Part shown: positions 1 to 5,687 of the stretch, one piece after another
Layout of the letters: each line of letters begins with the position of its first letter
How positions within the stretch are numbered: the stretch's first letter is position 1
Virus record (IMG/VR): IMGVR_UViG_3300047457_000907
Coordinates: 1 to 31,835 of that record
Strand: one strand, 5' to 3'
Origin: a virus
Length of the DNA stretch: 31,835 bases
The notes under the pieces: generated by a model
What the model was told of the DNA's origin: nothing
Databases searched by the model: none
Seen by the model: only the letters and a program-made list of their open reading frames with translations
Translations under genes and position numbers: made by a program

Positions 1-81
1 TGGAACGGAACAAAGCGGACTGTTGAAGTATCGACAAACGACCATGAAGACGCAATAGCAGTTTGCGCTTTTTCGGGCTAG
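1..81 (+). CDS. 3' end of an unidentified gene (partial)
   Basis: Frame 1 is open from the window edge to a TAG at 79-81 and gives 26 residues (WNGTKRTVEVSTND..., ending AVCAFSG). The composition looks protein-like, but the piece is too short to name. A second frame is also open from the edge to a TAG at 56-58, so the frame choice is uncertain. Imperfect inverted repeats follow directly (GAAACGA at 82 pairs with TCGTTTC at about 126-132), which would suit the end of a transcript. Confidence 0.35.
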   Translation, partial: WNGTKRTVEVSTNDHEDAIAVCAFSG

Positions 82-130
82 AAACGACGGACTGCTATCG
101 TCGGACGATATGCCATTCTCGCGTATCGTT

Positions 131-286
<156 letters not shown>

Positions 287-316
287 ATTACTTCAATCCA
301 GACGGAATGAAGTAAT
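287..316. other. 9-bp stem-loop at the end of the microsatellite
   Basis: ATTACTTCA at 287-295 pairs perfectly with TGAAGTAAT at 308-316 across a 12-base loop. It directly abuts the microsatellite. No T-tract follows, so it is not a classical terminator. It could be an operator or an RNA hairpin. Confidence 0.6.
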
Positions 317-468
317 CAGCCTATCGGTCGGATGGCGCACAATGCATCGGCACACGCGGCAGCGCGGGTCCCTTCACACTACGCCAGGCATCACACCCCA
401 CGGACGCATCCCTCGGGAGATCTCCACCAACTTTTCGAGGTTCTCTCCTGCCCTGTTTGCAGGGTCCC

Positions 469-495
469 TTGAGGCGTTTGGAATCGTGCAATAAT
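469..495 (+). promoter_or_regulatory. weak candidate promoter upstream of the gene at 537
   Basis: TTGAGG at 469-474 and AATAAT at 490-495 resemble -35 and -10 boxes, but with a short 15-base spacer. They lie about 40 bases before the ATG at 537, which has its own GGGGAG ribosome-binding site. This is a pattern match only. Confidence 0.2.
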
Positions 496-536
496 GTGCC
501 CGTAGTTTTCACATTTTCGCCGGGGAGTTTTCGGGC

Positions 537-926
537 ATGAGCGATTCGCTGTTTCAGAGTGAGTTCAAAATCAGCCAGGACCTCGATCTCGTGTCGAGGG
601 CGATTCGGAACCGATGGAACCTGGATCCAGAGAAGCTGGCGACGGTGGCGCAGAAGGCGGTCGAGTTGACGAAGCACCCGGACGAGAAGATCGCGATCAA
701 GGCGTGCCAGGTGGTGGCTGCGATGGCGGCGCAGAGTCAGAAGGACGACCACAAGTACTTGGACCTGGTCTCCGCGGCGAGGCGTCAGCAGACGCCTTCG
801 GTGACGAGCTTCACTCAGATCCAGGTGGGCGACCTGGACTCGGTCTATCGGCTGCTTGATCGGATGACGGGGAGCGAGGTTTTGGAGTCGCCTCAGGCTA
901 TGGACAGGGAGCCATCGGAGGGATAG
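537..926 (+). CDS. small helical phage protein, possibly terminase-small-subunit-like
   Basis: A 129-residue, mostly helical protein. Its N-terminal half has charged and hydrophobic helices with motifs SRAIRNRWNLD (about 20-30) and IAIKACQVVAAMAAQSQKDD (about 53-72). This pattern resembles small phage proteins often found near terminases that are annotated as small terminase subunits or left unnamed. The C-terminus is polar and probably disordered. GGGGAG lies 9 bases before the ATG. The large terminase is 8.5 kb downstream, so linkage does not support a terminase role. A strong terminator follows at 976-1014, so this looks like a short transcription unit. I am confident that it is a gene and unsure of its function. 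Confidence 0.75.
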   Translation: MSDSLFQSEFKISQDLDLVSRAIRNRWNLDPEKLATVAQKAVELTKHPDEKIAIKACQVVAAMAAQSQKDDHKYLDLVSAARRQQTPSVTSFTQIQVGDLDSVYRLLDRMTGSEVLESPQAMDREPSEG

Positions 927-936
927 GTTGGCAGCT

Positions 937-964
937 GTTCGGTGGTGGGGGTGCTCCACCGAAC
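937..964. other. perfect 9-bp stem-loop upstream of the terminator
   Basis: GTTCGGTGG at 937-945 pairs with CCACCGAAC at 956-964 around a 10-base loop. It lies between the stop of the previous gene and a terminator hairpin 11 bases further on, making a tandem double-hairpin 3' end. Confidence 0.6.
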
Positions 965-975
965 GCCCATACGGA

Positions 976-1014
976 CCCCTGGTCAGCGGCGTAGCTGGCC
1001 GGGGGTTTTCTTTT
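976..1014 (+). terminator. intrinsic terminator
   Basis: CCCCTGGTCAGC at 976-987 pairs with GCTGGCCGGGGG at 994-1005 (12 bp, two G-T wobbles, 6-base loop). It is followed immediately by TTTTCTTTT at 1006-1014. It separates the gene ending at 926 from the next gene at 1028. Confidence 0.85.
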
Positions 1015-1027
1015 AGGGAGGGTAGCG

Positions 1028-1228
1028 ATGGATGTGAACTGCGAAGGATGCCTGTTCTGGCAATACACCGGCATGGAGCGTCATGGCGGGTACGAGGGAG
1101 AATGCCGGCGGTATCCACCGGAAGGCTCTGGAGAGGATCGATCCTGGCCGCCGACCAATGCCAACGATTGGTGCGGCGAATGGTTCACCAGAGAGGATCT
1201 GAGCGATGAGTTGCTAGAGGACGACTAG
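1028..1228 (+). CDS. small cysteine-containing protein, putative metal-binding
   Basis: A 66-residue protein with a CxxC near the N-terminus (CEGC at 5-8, followed by LFW), a further cysteine in GECRRYPP, and one in DWCGEWF near the C-terminus. This four-cysteine layout with the GxCRRxPP and WCGEW signatures is common in short phage and bacterial proteins of unknown function and suggests a zinc-binding knuckle. GGGAGG precedes the ATG. The stop TAG shares the tetranucleotide CTAG (1225-1228) with the stop of the convergent gene on the other strand. The function is not known. Confidence 0.8.
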   Translation: MDVNCEGCLFWQYTGMERHGGYEGECRRYPPEGSGEDRSWPPTNANDWCGEWFTREDLSDELLEDD

Positions 1229-1431
1229 TCGAGAGTGTCGTTCATTTCAAAGGCTTCTTCGAGCAGGTGGACCAGCCGGAAGGCAGCCTCCTGCGTCAGG
1301 AAGGTGGGGGGCTTGTCCGGGTCGATGACGATGCCGTAGACGGCAGCCCCATCGAGTTCGTTGGCACCAACGACTTGGGCAAGCACGACGCCAGTGATGG
1401 CGGACCAGATCTCGTTCGGATTGTCTTGCAT
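1225..1431 (-). CDS. hypothetical 68-aa protein on the minus strand
   Basis: Reads leftward from an ATG at 1431, preceded by GGAGG with a 7-base spacer. An upstream in-frame start at 1527 lacks such a site, so I choose the shorter form. The protein (MQDNPNEIW...) has a hydrophobic stretch ITGVVLAQVVG, then GAAVYGIVIDPDKPPTFLT, and an amphipathic C-terminal helix FRLVHLLEEAFEMNDTLD. I do not recognise the family. It is convergent with the small Cys protein, and their stop codons overlap in CTAG. About 415 bases of hairpin-rich DNA lie upstream of it (1432-1850) and could be its leader RNA. Confidence 0.65.
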   Translation of the reverse strand: MQDNPNEIWSAITGVVLAQVVGANELDGAAVYGIVIDPDKPPTFLTQEAAFRLVHLLEEAFEMNDTLD

Positions 1432-1525
1432 GGCGAAGCCTCCATTGCGGGTTATACGCGAGACCTGGGTAATGAACCAGTCGTCGTCTTCAACGACTCC
1501 GGTTCGTCGCTTCGCTCCTAGAGTC

Positions 1526-1836
1526 AAGTTCGCAACGCGAGGCGTTGCGCCTGTACCCGACTCGCAGAGTCGGGATTGAACTTCACGCCCGAGAGGGCGT
1601 GTTGGTTAGAGGCACGGGCGAGTGGCCCGTGCTGGGTAGCGCGCACCTCCCATCCCATCGGTGCGAGGGATGCGTGCGCTCACCAGTCACAAGCCAGGTG
1701 AGCGATCACCAGAAGCTGCGCTTCTGTTCGGACGTAGATGATTTGCTTCGCTGTCATCTACATCCTCACGCAAATCTGATTTTACTGAACCCCCAAAAGC
1801 TGTCAAGAGGGTTTATGGTCACCCCTCACTAGGGGT
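1526..1836. ncRNA. array of consecutive hairpins; candidate structured RNA or hairpin-repeat locus
   Basis: At least nine stems follow one another, most with tiny loops: 1531-1549 (8 bp, loop GAG), 1556-1574 (8 bp, loop GCA), 1584-1601 (7 bp, loop GAGA), 1612-1632 (8 bp, loop GAGTG), 1641-1679 (6+6 bp with internal loop), 1677-1704 (8 bp, partly exclusive with the previous stem), 1710-1726 (7 bp, loop TGC), 1734-1761 (8 bp) and 1821-1836 (6 bp, loop CACT). AAGTTC (1526-1531) and GAACTT (1578-1583) could close the first two into a three-way junction. Several loops share CGAG. No open frame fits. The transcribed strand is unknown; a leftward promoter-like pair lies at 1854-1883. It could be a leader RNA, a stand-alone RNA, a REP-like cluster or a protein-binding DNA site. 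Confidence 0.55.
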
Positions 1837-1853
1837 AGGCGTCTGCTAATAAA

Positions 1854-1883
1854 ATTAATCGCTTGATATTGCGAAATGGTCAA
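1854..1883 (-). promoter_or_regulatory. candidate leftward promoter into the hairpin array
   Basis: On the minus strand, TTGACC (1883-1878) and ATTAAT (1859-1854) are separated by 18 bases, matching five and four of the six consensus sigma70 positions. Transcription would start near 1847, run through the hairpin array and reach the minus-strand gene starting at 1431. This is inferred from the pattern only. Confidence 0.3.
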
Positions 1884-1934
1884 GAAGCCATAACATGGGG
1901 AGCGGTTTCGGAGTTTCAGTGGGGAGGGAGCAGG

Positions 1935-2693
1935 ATGATTGTTTTTGACATTGAGACGGGGCCCCAGGAGGGGCTGTTGGAGAGTCGCTGGGCACCGATC
2001 GAGGGTCGGTATGAGCATGAGCCGTTCGATCCCGAGTCGGTGAAGCGGCTCAAGAAGGAGACGGATGCGGAGTATGCCGAGAAGGTCCAGCTGGCCCACG
2101 AGGCGTACACGATGAAGGCGATCACGCTGAGCGAGAAGTACGCGCTGGATCAGCGGTCGAAGCGGGAGGAGTTCCTCGACGGTTCCTGCCTGCACGCCCA
2201 TTTGGGGCGGGTCCTGGCGATTGGGGTCTTGGAGCGGGACGAGTTCCGGGTGCTGGAGGGTCCCGAGGCAGAGGTGCTGGGTTCCTTCTGGAGCCTCTTC
2301 CGCGAGTGCAGCAAGCGAGCCAGGGAGGTGGTCGGTCACTACATCACCGGCTTTGACCTGCCGTTCATGATCCGTCGCAGCTGGGCATTGGAGGTGGATG
2401 TGCCGGCGGAGGTCTTTAACTGGAACGGGCGGTATCTGTCCTGGCATCCGCTGGTCAGGGACACGGCGCAGCTGTGGCTGCTGGGGCAGTACGTCCGCGA
2501 CACGAAGTGGAGCCTGGACGCGGTGGGCTATGCCCTCGGGAGCGGCGGCAAGGTGGTCGAGGATGTGAGCGGCAAGGGCTGGTGGCGGACGTATGCCGCG
2601 GATCGTGCGGCAGCCATGGCCTACCTGGAGAACGATTGCCGCCAGGCGGCAGCCATCTACCAGAGGATGGCTCCGCCATCGACGAGGGTTTAG
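1935..2693 (+). CDS. DEDDy-family 3'-5' exonuclease (DnaQ / PolB-exonuclease-like)
   Basis: A 252-residue protein with the three exonuclease motifs of the RNase H-like DEDD superfamily: ExoI FDIETG (D5, E7), ExoII in HYITGFDLPFMIRR (D141), and ExoIII as YLEND (Y230, D234), which places it in the DEDDy branch. It is a stand-alone exonuclease without a polymerase domain. In phages such enzymes serve in replication, recombination or proofreading, probably by trimming single-stranded 3' ends. The ATG at 1935 is chosen because GGAGG lies 7 bases upstream; a TTG at 1863 would extend the frame by 24 unlikely residues. It is followed after 2 bases by the HTH-nuclease gene, so the two are probably co-expressed. 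Confidence 0.85.
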   Translation: MIVFDIETGPQEGLLESRWAPIEGRYEHEPFDPESVKRLKKETDAEYAEKVQLAHEAYTMKAITLSEKYALDQRSKREEFLDGSCLHAHLGRVLAIGVLERDEFRVLEGPEAEVLGSFWSLFRECSKRAREVVGHYITGFDLPFMIRRSWALEVDVPAEVFNWNGRYLSWHPLVRDTAQLWLLGQYVRDTKWSLDAVGYALGSGGKVVEDVSGKGWWRTYAADRAAAMAYLENDCRQAAAIYQRMAPPSTRV

Positions 2694-2695
2694 CC

Positions 2696-3184
2696 ATGCA
2701 CATCTGCGGCAGCCGGGGCAAGCCTTCGAGGTACACGGTCGATGACGTGCGAGGCATGGAGCGGATGCAGCGTGCTGGCTTCCCCCTCCGGGCCATCGCG
2801 GCCAAGTACCGCTGTGCGATCTCGACGGTATGCGAATTCATCAATCACGCGGAAGAAATCATGACCCATCCGAATAAGCGCAGGGGCAACGACCTGGAGC
2901 GCGAGATCGTCAACATGGCTGCGGAGCGGGGCCTCCCGGCGAAGCGAGCCTGGGGCAGCAACGGCAAGGCACTCGGGGAGCATGAGACGGTTGACCTCCT
3001 GTTGGCAGGGCTGAAGGTCCAGGCGAAGCGAAGGAAGAAGATTGCGTCGTTTTTAGAAGTGCCCGATGCGTGCGATGCGGTGGTGTTCAGGCAGGATCGC
3101 AAGCCGGCGATGGTGTTGATGAGCCTGGAAAGGCTCTTTGAGTTGCTGAAAAGGGAGACGGAAGATGGCGAAAAAGTCGGCTAA
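2696..3184 (+). CDS. HTH domain fused to Hjc-like PD-(D/E)XK nuclease (putative Holliday junction resolvase)
   Basis: A 162-residue protein. Residues 13-52 look like a resolvase/sigma-type helix-turn-helix (MQRAGFPLRAIAAKYRCAIS). Residues 58-152 match the archaeal-type Hjc or phage resolvase pattern: RRGNDLEREIV (E68), GLPAKRAWGSNG, TVDLLL (D100) and VQAKRRKK (Q109, K111; a QxK variant of ExK), then VVFRQDRKPAMVLM. It would cut branched DNA. An in-frame ATG at residue 56 (position 2861), with a weak GGAAG upstream, could start a nuclease-only form, so this could be one fusion protein or two nested products. It follows the exonuclease and overlaps the 35-codon gene at its 3' end. Confidence 0.75.
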   Translation: MHICGSRGKPSRYTVDDVRGMERMQRAGFPLRAIAAKYRCAISTVCEFINHAEEIMTHPNKRRGNDLEREIVNMAAERGLPAKRAWGSNGKALGEHETVDLLLAGLKVQAKRRKKIASFLEVPDACDAVVFRQDRKPAMVLMSLERLFELLKRETEDGEKVG

Positions 3185-3272
3185 AGGCGTTGGTGGCTGC
3201 AAGAACTGCAAGAAGGCGGTGAAGATCGCGACGAAAACTGCGGCCACGCGACGGGTGAAGAAAACGAAATGA
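3165..3272 (+). CDS. small lysine-rich CxxC protein (35 aa)
   Basis: The frame opens at the ATG at 3165, behind a GGGAGACGGA-type site, and ends at a TGA that overlaps the next gene's ATG (ATGA at 3269-3272). The peptide is MAKKSAKGVGG, CKNCKKAVK, then a Lys/Arg/Thr-rich tail. It is very basic with a single CxxC, which suits nucleic-acid binding, but no family is recognised. It overlaps the end of the nuclease gene by 20 bases in another frame. The stop/start coupling to its neighbour supports a real gene despite the length. Confidence 0.55.
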   Translation: MAKKSAKGVGGCKNCKKAVKIATKTAATRRVKKTK

Positions 3273-3565
3273 AGAAGCGTTATTTCGTGATCGGCTCGCT
3301 GCCCGAGGGCTTTCATGTGGATGCGTTCCTGATCCGTTTCTTCGCGGAGCGGAACGACTGGGTCAGTGGAGTGGATACGTTTCTCCACGATGTCACCTCG
3401 GTGCTGGGTGCGGACGGGGTGATCCTAGGCGGCGACTGGTGCGGGGACAGCTACGCCGTGGCCCTGTTGGCTGCGGCGAGGGCCTGCCATCGTCCGGTGC
3501 TGGATGCGTCCACGATGGAGCATTCGGTGATGATCACCATCCCTTGGGGCGGGGAGCCTGAGTAA
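3269..3565 (+). CDS. DUF4406 / nucleoside 2-deoxyribosyltransferase-like protein
   Basis: A 98-residue protein that begins MKKRYFVIGSLP and contains ADGVILGGDWCGDSYAVAL followed by AARACHRPVLD. This matches the layout of small phage proteins related to nucleoside deoxyribosyltransferases: an N-terminal beta strand, then a xDGVxLLPGW-type loop and a helix leading to a final strand. It may act in nucleotide salvage or modification, but the GW is here GDW and the catalytic residues are not certain. The start overlaps the previous stop as ATGA. Its last codons lie in copy 1 of a 32-bp direct repeat (3528-3559). The second copy is followed by TAA in the same relative phase, so the original gene probably ended there before a cassette was inserted. 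Confidence 0.6.
   Translation: MKKRYFVIGSLPEGFHVDAFLIRFFAERNDWVSGVDTFLHDVTSVLGADGVILGGDWCGDSYAVALLAAARACHRPVLDASTMEHSVMITIPWGGEPE
3528..3559 (+). repeat. 32-bp direct repeat, copy 1
   Basis: It begins TGATGATCACC and ends GGGGAGCCT, identical over 32 bases to 4015-4046. The first copy encodes the end of the deoxyribosyltransferase-like protein (reading MITIPWGGEP). It stops 5 bases before the ATG of the acetyltransferase gene. Confidence 0.95.
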
Positions 3566-4017
3566 TGGGGCTGATTCTTTGTCCGATAACGCTGAAAGAT
3601 GCAAATGTCTTGGTTGCTAGATGGCATCGGCATCACGGCGTTAGGAAATTCGGCCTGTTTGCGATTGCGTGTTGCGTTGAAGGTGAAGAAGAGCCCTGTG
3701 GGACAGTCATTGTGGCTCGGCCAATAGCAAGAGCGTTAGATGACGGATGGACTGCTGAGGTGGCAAGGGTAGCAACCAACGGTCACCCTAATGCATGCTC
3801 TTTTTTATTGGGTGCAGCGTGGCGAGCGTGTCGGGCTATGGGCTACAGACGCTTGGGCACTTACACGCTTCCTCAAGAAGGCGGGGCAAGTCTCAGGGCA
3901 GCCGGCTGGACATGTGTCGGCTCAACCACGCCCAAGAGTTGGAATACGAAATCAAGGCCGAGGGTCGATCACCAGCCGCTTCAGAAGAAATTGCGATGGG
4001 AGCGATCTTGCGACTGA
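3565..4017 (+). CDS. XF1762-family GNAT-like N-acetyltransferase
   Basis: A 150-residue protein resembling phage XF1762-type putative acetyltransferases: LCPITLKDANVLVARWHRHH at the start, FGLFAIACCVEG, CGTVIVARPIARALDDGW, EVARVATNGHPNACSFLLGA, CRAMGYRRLGTYTLPQEGGA, SLRAAGW, and a basic tail ending KKLRWE. These phage enzymes are thought to acetylate an unknown substrate; roles in DNA modification or host takeover are inferred only. The coding sequence is visibly less G+C-rich than its neighbours. It fills the space between two 32-bp direct repeats: its stop TGA is the first codon of copy 2, and its ATG overlaps the TAA of the gene before it. This suggests a recently inserted cassette. Confidence 0.8.
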   Translation: MGLILCPITLKDANVLVARWHRHHGVRKFGLFAIACCVEGEEEPCGTVIVARPIARALDDGWTAEVARVATNGHPNACSFLLGAAWRACRAMGYRRLGTYTLPQEGGASLRAAGWTCVGSTTPKSWNTKSRPRVDHQPLQKKLRWERSCD

Positions 4018-4046
4018 TGATCACCATCCCTTGGGGCGGGGAGCCT
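4015..4046 (+). repeat. 32-bp direct repeat, copy 2
   Basis: Identical to 3528-3559 and offset by 487 bases. It starts at the stop codon of the acetyltransferase gene. In copy 2 the phase that reads MITIPWGGEP is followed at once by TAA, as expected for the displaced original 3' end of the upstream gene. Confidence 0.95.
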
Positions 4047-4078
4047 TAAACCACTTTCGATTTTCAAGGAGGAATTCT

Positions 4079-4369
4079 GTGGCAAAACGGAAGGCAGCCA
4101 AGAAGAAGATCAGCAAGGCGGACATGCCCTGCAACAAACCGAAGCGGACGCCGAACCATCCGACCAAGAGCCATGTGGTCAAAGCATGCCAAGGCGGGGA
4201 GGAGAAGATCATCCGCTTCGGGCAGCAGGGGGTGAGTGGAAGTCCGCCCAGGAAGGGCGAGTCCGAGAAGGACAAGAAGCGACGTGCGAGCTTCAAGGCA
4301 CGTCATGCGAAGAACATCAAGAAGGGCAAGATGTCGGCAGCCTATTGGGCGGACAAAGTGAAGTGGTGA
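4079..4369 (+). CDS. small basic phage protein (DUF6321-like motif)
   Basis: The start is a GTG at 4079, with AAGGAGG 6 bases upstream; this beats longer readings of the same frame, which run into the acetyltransferase. The 96-residue product is lysine-rich (AKRKAAKKKISKADMPCNKP) and has a conserved-looking core: KIIRFGQQGVSG, SFKARHAKNIKKGKMS, and the terminal AAYWADKVKW. I recall this combination from small basic proteins of many phages whose function is unknown; the family name is from memory. The positive charge fits DNA or RNA binding. The next gene's ATG lies 4 bases after the stop. Confidence 0.75.
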   Translation: MAKRKAAKKKISKADMPCNKPKRTPNHPTKSHVVKACQGGEEKIIRFGQQGVSGSPPRKGESEKDKKRRASFKARHAKNIKKGKMSAAYWADKVKW

Positions 4370-4372
4370 TGG

Positions 4373-5209
4373 ATGAGATTAACTTTCGGATCGCTCTTCG
4401 CTGGGATCGGTGGACTCGACCTCGGTTTTGAACGCGCGGGTTTTGAGTGCCTCTGGCAGGTGGAGATCGACAGCTATGCGCGGTCGGTGCTGGACAGGCA
4501 CTGGCCTGATGTGCGGAAGCATGATGATGTAAGGACCTGGCCTTCAGCGGACACGCCATTCGTGGACTGCCTGATAGGAGGCTTCCCGTGCCAGGATGTG
4601 AGCGTTGCTGGAAAAGGAGTAGGGATTCATGGCGAAAAAAGCTCGCTCTTCTTCGAGTTCATGCGAATTGCCGGCGAGATGGGACCCCGATACCTCGTCC
4701 TGGAGAACGTGTCAGCCCTCCTTGCTCGGGGGATGGGAGATGTTCTCGGGACGATGGCCTCGCTCGGGTATGATGCGGAATGGCATTGCTTCGGTGCTGC
4801 CCACGTTGGCGCACCGCATATCCGGGACAGGATCTTCATCCTCGGGTACAGGCAGCGAGTCGTGGCCGACTCCAACTTGCCGGGACTGGAAGAGTGGTCA
4901 GGCATCTGCGAATACACTGGAGCGGAACTCCAGGCCACTCAACGAAGTCATCGAAAGCAGGGTTCGGATGTGGAATCCGCCGGCGGCGGGCGATTCGCAC
5001 ATAGCTGGACCGAATCAGAAGATAGCAACACTGGGCCGCCAGGTGCGCCGCGAGGAGGGATCTGGTCGTTTGAACCCCGAGTGGGTCGAGTGGCTGATGG
5101 GGTTCCCAAGAGGGTGGACCGCATTAAATGCCTAGGAAATGCGGTGGTGCCGCAGGTAGGCCAGTTCGTCGCGGAAGTGCTTCTGGATAGGGCAAGGCGA
5201 GGGTTTTAG
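4373..5209 (+). CDS. DNA (cytosine-5) methyltransferase
   Basis: A 278-residue C5 methyltransferase: motif I FGSLFAGIGGLDLGFE (5-20), motif IV GGFPCQDVS with nucleophile C73, AGKGVGIHG and SLFFEF, motif VI LENV (E111), motif VIII GAPHIRDRIFILG, and motifs IX-X as PRVGRVADGVPKRVDR followed by LGNAVVPQVGQFVAEVLL. It would transfer a methyl group from S-adenosylmethionine to cytosine; no restriction partner is nearby, so protection from host restriction is the likely role. It is short for the family because the region between motifs VIII and IX (about 160-235), which holds target recognition, is brief. A second gene-like frame runs through positions 4629-5135. Confidence 0.95.
   Translation: MRLTFGSLFAGIGGLDLGFERAGFECLWQVEIDSYARSVLDRHWPDVRKHDDVRTWPSADTPFVDCLIGGFPCQDVSVAGKGVGIHGEKSSLFFEFMRIAGEMGPRYLVLENVSALLARGMGDVLGTMASLGYDAEWHCFGAAHVGAPHIRDRIFILGYRQRVVADSNLPGLEEWSGICEYTGAELQATQRSHRKQGSDVESAGGGRFAHSWTESEDSNTGPPGAPRGGIWSFEPRVGRVADGVPKRVDRIKCLGNAVVPQVGQFVAEVLLDRARRGF
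4629..5135 (+). CDS. overlapping +1-frame gene inside the methyltransferase (WPTPTxRDWKSG / NPEWVEWLMGFP family)
   Basis: A 168-codon frame lies wholly within the methyltransferase gene. AAGGAG is 9 bases before its ATG. Its product carries motifs I recognise from phage proteins encoded beside C5 methyltransferases: SWRTCQPSLLGGWEMFSG, RWPRSGMMRNG, LPTLAHRISGTGSSS, SWPTPTCRDWKSG, NSRPLNEVI, and LNPEWVEWLMGFPRGWTALN near the end. The same DNA encodes GRVADGVPKRVDR in the methyltransferase frame, so two recognisable protein families use one stretch of DNA. Its function is unknown. Either both frames are translated, or this family descends from a frame change in a methyltransferase gene. Motif recall is from memory. 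Confidence 0.6.
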   Translation: MAKKARSSSSSCELPARWDPDTSSWRTCQPSLLGGWEMFSGRWPRSGMMRNGIASVLPTLAHRISGTGSSSSGTGSESWPTPTCRDWKSGQASANTLERNSRPLNEVIESRVRMWNPPAAGDSHIAGPNQKIATLGRQVRREEGSGRLNPEWVEWLMGFPRGWTALNA

Positions 5210-5211
5210 CG

Positions 5212-5526
5212 ATGTCAATCTATAGCGAACTATCAATCGTGGCGGTAGCGGCTGTCCTCACGGTCATGGCGTCAGGTGAGGAGAAGCAGATGCGTACCGT
5301 GGAGACCTTTGGCCGCGTGGCCTGGACCGATGGTGGCTTTCTCGTCCAGGAGGTGGAGGTAACCACCTACGACGGCGGTGGAGAAGTCGTCAAGCAGGAG
5401 AAATTCTGGGAGGTCTGCCGCAGGCTCTCGGATGCCGAGTCCATCCGACTTAAGAACAACGAGATGACCAACGGCTATCTGGTGAAGGACCTCTCGGTCC
5501 CCGGTGCCAGGTTGCGGAAGGAATAG
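5212..5526 (+). CDS. hypothetical protein, possibly membrane-anchored
   Basis: The 104-residue reading starts 2 bases after the methyltransferase stop and begins with a hydrophobic stretch (SELSIVAVAAVLTVMASG) that could be a signal or anchor. The rest is a small beta-rich domain: VETFGRVAWTDGGFLVQEVE, VTTYDGGGEVVKQEKFWEVC, MTNGYLVKDLSVPGARL. A second start at 5290 has a better ribosome-binding site (GAGGAG, 6 bases) and would give a soluble 78-residue form. I keep the longer form because the N-terminal segment looks like real protein. The family is not recognised. An intrinsic terminator follows at 5562. Confidence 0.65.
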   Translation: MSIYSELSIVAVAAVLTVMASGEEKQMRTVETFGRVAWTDGGFLVQEVEVTTYDGGGEVVKQEKFWEVCRRLSDAESIRLKNNEMTNGYLVKDLSVPGARLRKE

Positions 5527-5561
5527 GCGAAGTGCATATTGCCTGAGAATCAGCATGCGAG

Positions 5562-5589
5562 GGGCCACGGCCATCGTGGCCCTTTTCTT
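5562..5589 (+). terminator. intrinsic terminator closing the early gene block
   Basis: GGGCCACG at 5562-5569 pairs with CGTGGCCC at 5575-5582 around a 5-base loop, followed by TTTTCTT. It separates the DNA-metabolism genes from the virion-type genes. A small extra hairpin (CGTGGG/CCCACG, 5652-5666) lies further on, just before the next gene. Confidence 0.85.
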
Positions 5590-5687
5590 CGCGCTAGTGG
5601 CTTTTGGCACAAGGTCGTCATGTAGACCGATGCCCTCTCGGTAGGATCCTGCGTGGGAATCCCACGATCAGATCACTGGAGGGCCAC

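Noticed and set aside
321-1118. 265-codon open frame on the minus strand
   Set aside because: It crosses a terminator and two supported + strand genes and is Arg/His/Pro-rich without recognisable motifs.
1267-1521. + strand open frame opposite the minus-strand 68-residue gene
   Set aside because: The minus-strand gene has a clear GGAGG-ATG start and better protein character; the + strand frame has neither.
1601-1611. GTTGGTTAGAG, resembling a tRNA D-loop, inside the hairpin block
   Set aside because: No matching D-stem, anticodon arm, T-arm or acceptor stem can be built around it.
1526-1836. Possible retron msr-msd region
   Set aside because: No reverse transcriptase gene is present in the window, and the many short tandem stems do not match the usual retron layout.
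3795-4049. Overlapping frame ending in MITIPWGGEP inside the acetyltransferase
   Set aside because: Its ending is simply the second repeat copy read in the original phase; the rest lacks protein-like character and no ribosome-binding site is seen.
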